Source: an uncultured Oscillospiraceae bacterium
GTDB taxonomy: Bacteria; Bacillota; Clostridia; Oscillospirales; Ruminococcaceae
Length of the DNA: 9,602 bases
Direction: 5' to 3'
Assembly: GCA_900543705.1 (NCBI GenBank)
Contig: UQSL01000074.1
Coordinates: 1-9,602, forward strand
Made by a program: the position numbers and the translations under genes. The notes below the pieces were generated by a model. The model had not been told where the DNA came from. It worked only from the letters and a program-made list of their open reading frames with translations, and ran no database searches. This document shows positions 4,371 to 9,602 of this stretch, one piece after another (the first letter of the stretch is position 1; every line of letters begins with the position of its first letter).

Positions 4371-5510
4371 ATGTGGATTACAAACGCACAGGTGCTTTGT
4401 GACGATTTTACATTTCGTAAAGCGGATTTGGAAATCGATGGCACTCAAATAAAAACCATTGACTTAAACGGCGGGAAATCCTCTGAAAAGCAGGGGGCAA
4501 TCGATGCACAGGATCGCAAGGTGATTCCGGGCCTGTTTGACATGCACACCCACGGCTGTGACGGCATCGACACCTGCGACGGAAACATCGAGGGCTACGG
4601 CAAGATGGCAAAATACTATGCCGATAATGGCATTACCTCGTTCCTTGCCACGACGATGTCCATCGACGCAGATGAAATCGATAAGGTCTGCTCACTGGTT
4701 CATGCGTTCTCCGAAAAGGAACATGACGGCGCCTCCTTACAGGGTATCTACATGGAGGGACCGTTTTTCTCCAAAAAGAAATGCGGGGCACAGGACCCCA
4801 AATACATCATCAACCCGGATTACAAGCTTTTTCGCAAAATCAATGAGGACTGCGGCGGATTGATTAAAACCGTAGCACTCGCTCCCGAACTGGACGGGGC
4901 AATGGATTTTATCGACGAGCTGAAAGACGAAGTCCTCATCTCGATTGCACACACGATGTCCGATTATGATACCGCAGTCAAAGCGATGAAAAAGGGCGTG
5001 CACCACTGCACCCATCTGTTCAATGCAATGCCCGCCTTCACCCACAGGGAACCGGGCGTGGTCGGCGCCATCTTTGAGGACGACCATGCGACTGCAGAGC
5101 TCATCTGTGACGGCATTCACATCCATCCGGCAGTGATCCGTACGACCTTCAAGGTTCTCGGCTATGACCGTGTGTGTCTCATCAGCGACTCCATGTGTGC
5201 GGCGGGCCTCCCGGGCGGCGGATACCCTCTCGGCGGGCAGGCGGTTTTTGTCAAGGAGGGCGCTGCCCGACTCGCTAACGGTGCTCTTGCAGGAAGCTCC
5301 ACCAACCTGTTCCGCTGCATGCGCAACGTCCACTCGTTTGGTATCCCTCTGGAAATGGCGGTCAAAGCAGCCTCCCTCAATCCGGCCAGGGCGGTTGGAA
5401 TCGACCATATCACCGGCTCGATTAAAGAGGGCAAGAACGCGGATCTCGTTATACTCGACGACAGGCTGGAACCGCTCCATGTCTTTGTAAAGGGCAAACA
5501 AGTGAAATAG
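4371..5510 (+). CDS. nagA: N-acetylglucosamine-6-phosphate deacetylase
   Basis: This cytosolic amidohydrolase removes acetate from GlcNAc-6-phosphate to give glucosamine-6-phosphate for glycolysis or cell-wall synthesis. At 379 residues it is the usual length. Visible motifs are DMHTHGCDG (57-65, His59/His61), MEGPFF (128-133, metal ligand Glu129), IAHTMSDYDTA (192-202, His194), HHCTHLFNAM (211-220, His215), ICDGIHIHP (245-253), ISDSMCAAG (271-279, catalytic Asp273) and the C-terminal GSIKEGKNADLVILD (349-363). All key positions match the E. coli enzyme almost residue for residue. AAGGAG lies about 10 bases before the ATG. No nagB (glucosamine-6-phosphate deaminase) or sugar transporter lies next to it, so the next step must be encoded elsewhere. 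Both neighbours are on the opposite strand, making it a single-gene unit. Confidence 0.95.
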   Translation: MWITNAQVLCDDFTFRKADLEIDGTQIKTIDLNGGKSSEKQGAIDAQDRKVIPGLFDMHTHGCDGIDTCDGNIEGYGKMAKYYADNGITSFLATTMSIDADEIDKVCSLVHAFSEKEHDGASLQGIYMEGPFFSKKKCGAQDPKYIINPDYKLFRKINEDCGGLIKTVALAPELDGAMDFIDELKDEVLISIAHTMSDYDTAVKAMKKGVHHCTHLFNAMPAFTHREPGVVGAIFEDDHATAELICDGIHIHPAVIRTTFKVLGYDRVCLISDSMCAAGLPGGGYPLGGQAVFVKEGAARLANGALAGSSTNLFRCMRNVHSFGIPLEMAVKAASLNPARAVGIDHITGSIKEGKNADLVILDDRLEPLHVFVKGKQVK

Positions 5511-5524
5511 TGTAACAGATAAAC

Positions 5525-5556
5525 GGCGCCTGAGAAGATTCCTCAGGCGCCACTTT
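5525..5556 (+). terminator. Hairpin terminator between convergent nagA and HD-domain genes
   Basis: GGCGCCTGAG (5525-5534) and CTCAGGCGCC (5542-5551) form a perfect 10-bp stem around 7 bases, followed on plus by ACTTTT. It begins 14 bases after the nagA stop codon and lies just beyond the stop of the minus-strand HD gene. The plus strand has the better T-run; the minus side has only GTTTAT. It probably ends nagA and may partly block transcripts from the other side. Confidence 0.8.
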
Positions 5557-5578
5557 TGTGAATTTATAGAGTGCAGGT

Positions 5579-6169
5579 CTATTCCGGGAGCAACCCGGAA
5601 TGGATACAGGACTGTATCATGCCATCCAGCACAGGCCACAGCCTCGGCATAGCGCGGCGCACCGGGTCGTTTCGGTGATAGACGTCCGCACTTGTAATCG
5701 GACCTTGTTTCCAGGTGTGCCCGTCTGTATGGTAGTTGAGCAAAAACGGCTGGAGCCGGTCGATCGCCCCGGCATAGAGGGAATCCGGTGTGTCCATCCG
5801 GTCGAATTCTTCCCAAAGGGAGCGGTATTCTTTGGCCTGATCAGGCTCCAACATGCCGAAGAGCTTTTCCGCAGCAGAGCGCTCCCGTTTTTCTTTATCC
5901 TCATTTGCTGCTTTGTCGTAGCAGAAGGTGTCGCCGGCGTACACTTCGACCAGGTCGTGGACGAGCGCCATCTTCAGCACCCGAAGTAAGTCCGTTCCCT
6001 TGGGCGCGTATTCATACAGTACCATCGCCATGACCGCCATGTGCCAGGAGTGCTCGGCGTCATCCTCCTGCTTGCTTTTGTCTGCAATCACATTACGTCG
6101 CAATACGGTTTTCATCTTGTCGATTTCCATAAGAAATGAGAACTGCTTTTGCAGCCGGGTTTCTTCCAT
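5579..6169 (-). CDS. HD-domain protein, YfbR/HDDC2-type 5'-nucleotidase-like
   Basis: The product is a 196-residue cytosolic metal-dependent phosphohydrolase of the HD superfamily. Numbered with two extra N-terminal residues, the motifs are EHSWHMA (41-47, His42), LVHDLVEVYAGD (71-82, His73-Asp74 and Glu77) and AGAIDRLQPFL (135-145, Asp139). This H...HD...D pattern and the AEHSWH start match the YfbR/HDDC2 branch, whose E. coli member dephosphorylates deoxynucleoside 5'-monophosphates. The substrate here is inferred only from the family. The ATG at 6169 has AGGAGG nine bases upstream; a TTG two codons earlier is too close to that site. TGGTACACT upstream (6199-6191 on minus) could be an extended -10 element but lies very close to the binding site. 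It may take part in nucleotide salvage along with cdd and pdp, though it is a separate unit. Confidence 0.85.
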   Translation of the reverse strand: MEETRLQKQFSFLMEIDKMKTVLRRNVIADKSKQEDDAEHSWHMAVMAMVLYEYAPKGTDLLRVLKMALVHDLVEVYAGDTFCYDKAANEDKEKRERSAAEKLFGMLEPDQAKEYRSLWEEFDRMDTPDSLYAGAIDRLQPFLLNYHTDGHTWKQGPITSADVYHRNDPVRRAMPRLWPVLDGMIQSCIHSGLLPE

Positions 6170-6250
6170 CTTCAAACGCCTCCTTTTTCCAGTGTACCAC
6201 AGAAAACCTCTGATTTGGAGGGGAAGGGAAAAGTATTTTGCCCCGTTCTC

Positions 6251-6279
6251 TTTTCAAATCTTCCAAGGAATGGTAAAAT
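6251..6279 (+). promoter_or_regulatory. Possible promoter of the Xaa-Pro aminopeptidase gene
   Basis: TTTTCA (6251-6256) and TAAAAT (6274-6279) are spaced by 17 bases, with 4-of-6 and 5-of-6 matches to the sigma-A consensus. The leader would be about 30 bases and include the AGAAGGA binding site. It lies in the intergenic region divergent from the HD gene. Confidence 0.5.
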
Positions 6280-6316
6280 AAACAGAGAACACCATTTAGA
6301 AAGAAGGATAATTGAT

Positions 6317-8095
6317 ATGACCACCAACGAAAAGCTCCATCACTTAAGACAGACGATGAAACAAAACGGCGTGTTTGCGTATTTGATTCCGTCTGCAGAC
6401 CCACATATGAGCGAATACCTTCCCGACCACTATAAAACCAGGGCCTATTTCTCCGGCTTTGATGGTTCCGCCGGAACCCTTGTCGTCACCCAGGAAAAGA
6501 GCGGCCTGTGGACGGACGGACGTTACTTCATCCAGGCAGGCCGCCAGCTTGAAGGCAGCGAAGTGGAGCTCTACCGCATGGGCATGGAAGGAGTTCCTAC
6601 GGTGACCGAATTCCTTATGCAGGAGCTTGGCGGAGAAAAAGTCCTTGGTATCGACGGTGCTGTCACCGCGACCAGTACAGTCAGGGATTTTCAGCGGCAG
6701 GGGATTACTGTAAAAAGCATTGACTGCACCTCGGAGAATTGGGAGGGGCGGCCCGCAATCCCAGCGACGGAGGTTTATGTCCATGAGGTCGAGTACACCG
6801 GGCTGACTGCTGCGGAAAAACTCGCTATGCTCAAAGAAAAGCTTGCCTGCGCGGGTGTGGACACATTGATTGTTACAAGATTGGACAGTATTGCATGGCT
6901 GCTGAATTTGCGTGCCTCGGACATTGAGTACAATCCGTTTTTCCTCTCCTATGTGTTGGTACAGCCGGAGGAGACGACGCTGTTTGTCAATACCTCCCGG
7001 CTGAGTGCGCGTGCCAGGGAATATCTGAAAGAAAACGGCGTCAGCTTCAAAGAATATGAGGAGGTTATGCCTGCCATTCGTGCCCTCTCCAAAACCGGTA
7101 GGGTATTGGCTGATGCGGCCAGCGTCAATTACGCGGTCTGGCTTGCACTCGAAGAAAACTCTGCGCTTACCATCGTCGAGGGAGAGGAGCCAATTCAGGG
7201 GATGAAGTGCGCCAAAAATGAGACCGAGATTCATAACATCCATAACGCGCATGTGCGGGACGGCGTGGCGATGATTCGCTTCCAGAGAGATCTCGAGCGC
7301 CGGATGGAGCAGGGAATCCCCACAACAGAGTGTGACATTGAGGAGATTTTGCGCGAGCTGCGTGCAAAAGCGGCGCTTAACGTCGGAGAAAGCTTTCCCA
7401 CGATTGCAGGGTATGGCGTCAACGGCGCTATCGTGCACTATCACGCTCTGCCGGAGAGCTGTGCGGCCTTACAGCCGAAGGGCCTCGTCTTGGTGGACAG
7501 CGGCGCGCAGTATCTTGACGGTACCACCGATATCACCAGAACCTATGCTTTGGGTGAATTGACACAGGAAGAGAAAGAATCCTATACGGCAGTCCTCAAG
7601 ACCCATATTTCGATGGCACGGGCAGTTTTCCCTACCGGAACGACTGGCGGAACTCTTGACATGATGGCGCGCCATGTGATGTGGAGCAAAGGGCTTGACT
7701 ACCGCCACGGAACCGGCCACGGCGTCGGATATTTCGGCGGCGTTCATGAGGGCCCGCAGAACCTGCGCACTACCAGCCGGGTTTCCTTCCGCGAGGGGAT
7801 GCTCATTACCGACGAGCCCGGCTATTATGAGGAGGGTAAGTTCGGTATTCGTATTGAAAACGAGCTGCTCGTCAAAAAGCTGTTTGAAAATGAATATGGG
7901 ACTTTCCTCGGGTTTGAGGTTTTGACTTACTGCCCGATTGACACGGCTCCCGTGTTGACAGAACAGCTGAGTAACGAGGAAATCGACTGGCTCAACGAAT
8001 ACCACCAGATGGTCTATGACAAGCTGGCAGAGCACCTCAGTGAAGAAGAACGCACTTGGCTCAAAGAGAAAACGGCGCCGCTTGCAAAACACTGA
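6317..8095 (+). CDS. Xaa-Pro aminopeptidase, three-domain M24B family
   Basis: The product is a 592-residue cytosolic metallopeptidase that removes an N-terminal residue preceding proline. It has the long XPNPEP1-like form: two creatinase-type N-terminal domains (about 1-135 and 160-300), a pita-bread catalytic domain (about 310-530) and a short C-terminal M24 extension (about 535-592). Metal ligands are Asp394 (VDSG), Asp405 (GTTDITRT), His468 (HGTGHGVG), Glu500 (TDEPGYY) and Glu514 (RIEN). His374 in IVHYHA and His477 in GGVHEGP fit the substrate-binding histidines. All are intact. The ATG at 6317 has AGAAGGA about 8 bases upstream; the open frame continues further 5' to 6149, but that part overlaps the start region of the HD gene and looks non-coding. 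A strong terminator follows. It is a stand-alone gene, and folC beyond the terminator probably has its own promoter. Confidence 0.94.
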   Translation: MTTNEKLHHLRQTMKQNGVFAYLIPSADPHMSEYLPDHYKTRAYFSGFDGSAGTLVVTQEKSGLWTDGRYFIQAGRQLEGSEVELYRMGMEGVPTVTEFLMQELGGEKVLGIDGAVTATSTVRDFQRQGITVKSIDCTSENWEGRPAIPATEVYVHEVEYTGLTAAEKLAMLKEKLACAGVDTLIVTRLDSIAWLLNLRASDIEYNPFFLSYVLVQPEETTLFVNTSRLSARAREYLKENGVSFKEYEEVMPAIRALSKTGRVLADAASVNYAVWLALEENSALTIVEGEEPIQGMKCAKNETEIHNIHNAHVRDGVAMIRFQRDLERRMEQGIPTTECDIEEILRELRAKAALNVGESFPTIAGYGVNGAIVHYHALPESCAALQPKGLVLVDSGAQYLDGTTDITRTYALGELTQEEKESYTAVLKTHISMARAVFPTGTTGGTLDMMARHVMWSKGLDYRHGTGHGVGYFGGVHEGPQNLRTTSRVSFREGMLITDEPGYYEEGKFGIRIENELLVKKLFENEYGTFLGFEVLTYCPIDTAPVLTEQLSNEEIDWLNEYHQMVYDKLAEHLSEEERTWLKEKTAPLAKH

Positions 8096-8122
8096 GCACA
8101 AGATATTTCAAGATAAGCTGTC

Positions 8123-8154
8123 CGGGAGAGCGGGACGCCGCTCTCCCGTTTTCT
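8123..8154 (+). terminator. Intrinsic terminator of the Xaa-Pro aminopeptidase gene
   Basis: CGGGAGAGCGG (8123-8133) and CCGCTCTCCCG (8138-8148) form a perfect 11-bp GC-rich stem around GACG, followed by TTTTCT. It lies 27 bases after the stop codon. Confidence 0.9.
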
Positions 8155-8175
8155 CAGCAACGCAGGGATTAGGCT

Positions 8176-8191
8176 TTCGGCATTTGCCGAA
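8176..8191 (+). repeat. Small hairpin upstream of folC
   Basis: TTCGGC and GCCGAA form a perfect 6-bp stem around ATTT, about 50 bases before the folC start. It has no T-run, so it is not a terminator. It could be an operator or leader hairpin. No good promoter was found in the 87 bases between the preceding terminator and the gene; the nearest candidate is TATGCT at about 8200. Confidence 0.3.
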
Positions 8192-8241
8192 TGAGAAGAT
8201 ATGCTCCTGCCTGAGTACTGCGCAATAGGAGGGGAAATTAC

Positions 8242-9516
8242 ATGACTTACGATGAAGCGCTTAAATTTATCCATTCCCGACCGCGGCTCGGCCGGAAAAA
8301 ACCGGGAACGCAGCGGATGGAACAGCTGCTCCATCAGCTTGGAGACCCACAGAAGAATCTGAAATTTGTACACATCGCGGGGACGAACGGCAAAGGCTCT
8401 GTAACTGCAATGACAGCGAACTGTCTGAAACTCGCCGGATACAAGACCGGGCACTTCATCTCCCCCTTTATTCTGGAATTTCGGGAACGCATCCAGATTA
8501 ATGGGGAGATGATTCCAAAGGAGAAGCTTGCCGGATATGCAGTCCGGATAAAGGAAATTGTGGATCAGATGGACCGGCGGGACGAAATCATCAATGAGTT
8601 TGAAATCGACACGGCCATCGGCTTTTTATGGTTTGCTGAGGAGCACTGTGACATCGTCTGCCTGGAGGTAGGTCTTGGCGGACTGTATGATGCAACAAAT
8701 GTGATTACCGCGCCGCTTGTCACTGTGGTCACCTCTATCTCACTTGACCACATGAACCTACTCGGGGATACGACGGCGAAAATTGCGTGGGAAAAGTGCG
8801 GCGTCATCAAGAGCGGAAGCGTGGTCGTCACCTATCCGACTCAGGATAAGGATGCGCTCGCCGTAATTATGGAGCGGTGCGCCGCACTACAGGTTCCACT
8901 GGTTATTCCCGCCATGGGCGGCATGAGAGTGCTCGACGATGCGGTCCTGCACACCCGGGTGCAGTATGGTAATCTGGAATTTACCCTCAAGCTGCCGGGC
9001 GCACACCAGATTCAAAACGCCATGATGGTGGTGGAAATCCTCCGGCAGCTCGCCGCAAAGGGCTTCCCGGTAAATGATGAGATCATGGAACGAGGGATTG
9101 AAACGGTGTTTTTCCCGGTAAGACAGGAGGTTATCAGCGAGCATCCGCTGATTTTGATCGACGGTGCACACAATTTTTCCGGCGCACAGTCCCTTGCAGA
9201 TACCCTGCAAAAACTGGTCGGCCACAAGACGATGATTATCGGCATGCTTTCGGATAAGGATTATGAGCATTCCGCCAAGCTGCTCGCAAAAGAATGCCAA
9301 AAAGTCATCACGGTATCGCCGGATCACCCGCGCGCACTTTCCCCTGAGGTACTTGCACAAGCGATTGGGAATGCATGTCCCCGGGTCATCCCCTGTCCGG
9401 ATTATGAGCAGGCGTTAAAGTTTGCTAAAACCGGGACGAGCGAGGAGGACGCAATTATCATCTGCGGTTCCCTGTATCTTGCTTCCGATATGCGAAAACT
9501 GCTGGTGAAAGATTGA
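8242..9516 (+). CDS. folC: Bifunctional folylpolyglutamate synthase / dihydrofolate synthase
   Basis: This ATP-dependent Mur-ligase-family enzyme adds glutamate to dihydropteroate and then extends the polyglutamate tail of folates, which keeps them in the cell. At 424 residues it is the normal length. Motifs: HIAGTNGKGS (44-53) is the P-loop, FISPFILEFRERIQING (72-88) the folate-side loop, LEVGLGGLYDATNVI (141-155) and SISLDHMNLLG (165-175) flank the metal site, and AWEKCGVIK (182-190) carries the Lys185 expected to be carbamylated. LPGAHQIQNA (251-260) opens the C-terminal domain, with IDGAHN (306-311) further on. The segment FFPVRQEVI (290-298) has Val where the family usually has Gly (PGRxEV). 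The ATG has AGGAGG nine bases upstream. The assignment is firm, though a monofunctional FPGS cannot be excluded from sequence. Confidence 0.94.
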   Translation: MTYDEALKFIHSRPRLGRKKPGTQRMEQLLHQLGDPQKNLKFVHIAGTNGKGSVTAMTANCLKLAGYKTGHFISPFILEFRERIQINGEMIPKEKLAGYAVRIKEIVDQMDRRDEIINEFEIDTAIGFLWFAEEHCDIVCLEVGLGGLYDATNVITAPLVTVVTSISLDHMNLLGDTTAKIAWEKCGVIKSGSVVVTYPTQDKDALAVIMERCAALQVPLVIPAMGGMRVLDDAVLHTRVQYGNLEFTLKLPGAHQIQNAMMVVEILRQLAAKGFPVNDEIMERGIETVFFPVRQEVISEHPLILIDGAHNFSGAQSLADTLQKLVGHKTMIIGMLSDKDYEHSAKLLAKECQKVITVSPDHPRALSPEVLAQAIGNACPRVIPCPDYEQALKFAKTGTSEEDAIIICGSLYLASDMRKLLVKD

Positions 9517-9602
9517 AAAACCCCCCCGCCTTATATTGAACAGTGAATGAACAGGACCAGTAAAAATGGACAATGGACAAAAGCCCCCTGATGTAGGAAA
9601 AT
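9517..9602. repeat. Short direct repeats downstream of folC
   Basis: After the folC stop there is a run of seven C (9521-9527), then two copies of TGAACAG (9537-9543 and 9548-9554) and two adjacent copies of ATGGACA (9566-9572 and 9573-9579). They recall the GAACA/GGACAATGGACAA-type repeats scattered between genes in several Clostridia. No terminator hairpin for folC is visible before the window ends. The element may continue beyond the edge. Confidence 0.35.

Noticed and set aside
4737..5816. 359-codon minus-strand frame opposite nagA
   Set aside because: It lies antisense to a clear nagA with full catalytic motifs, crosses the terminator at 5525 and runs into the HD gene. Its composition is what a GC-rich shadow frame gives.
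6149..6316. 56-codon N-terminal extension of the aminopeptidase
   Set aside because: It overlaps the start region of the divergent HD gene and the intergenic promoters. A ribosome binding site and family-like N-terminus occur at 6317.
6344..7444. 366-codon minus-strand frame opposite the aminopeptidase gene
   Set aside because: It is antisense to a well-supported gene, has no ribosome binding site or recognisable domain, and fits a shadow frame.
7469..8101. 210-codon minus-strand frame opposite the 3' half of the aminopeptidase gene
   Set aside because: It is antisense to the M24 catalytic domain and has no independent support.

Overview
The window looks like a chromosomal stretch from a Gram-positive, mid-GC Clostridia bacterium, most likely Oscillospiraceae/Ruminococcaceae or a relative. 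This rests on strong AGGAGG-type ribosome binding sites, sigma-A-like promoters, many compact intrinsic terminators, frequent GTG starts and Firmicutes-type housekeeping proteins. No species can be named from the sequence alone.

Layout. (1) Positions 1-240 hold the right end of an IS200/IS605-family insertion sequence: the last codons of a Y1 transposase (interrupted by an in-frame TAG) and a subterminal hairpin. (2) Positions 234-1136 (minus) encode a protein of the aminoglycoside/choline-kinase fold that lacks the catalytic aspartates, so it is a probable pseudokinase; its stop codon lies in the IS end. (3) Positions 1137-1508 carry no convincing gene, but they hold an intrinsic terminator on the kinase strand, a pair of short direct repeats, an AT-rich possible promoter and the terminator of the tRNA. 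(4) A tRNA-Pro(CGG) gene with its own consensus promoter lies at 1509-1585 (minus). (5) A two-gene nucleoside salvage operon follows, cdd-pdp (minus, 3375 to 1659), with a promoter and overlapping reading frames. (6) A two-gene minus-strand unit of unknown function encodes a 146-residue helical, possibly ferritin-like protein and a 71-residue Cys/His-containing protein, and ends at a strong terminator. (7) nagA (N-acetylglucosamine-6-phosphate deacetylase) is transcribed divergently on plus. (8) An HD-domain nucleotidase-like gene lies on minus, convergent with nagA across a shared hairpin terminator. (9) A 592-residue Xaa-Pro aminopeptidase gene is divergent from it, on plus, with its own terminator. 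(10) folC (folylpolyglutamate/dihydrofolate synthase) is on plus, followed by a short repeat-bearing tail.

Most of the window is ordinary metabolism. Cytidine deaminase and pyrimidine-nucleoside phosphorylase would turn cytidine into uridine and then uracil plus a sugar phosphate. NagA recovers glucosamine-6-phosphate from cell-wall or dietary amino sugar, the peptidase recycles proline peptides and FolC retains folates. The less ordinary parts are the pseudokinase with its terminator-bearing upstream region beside an IS end, and the unnamed two-gene unit at 3489-4160. I see no CRISPR array, no phage module and no clear new defence system.
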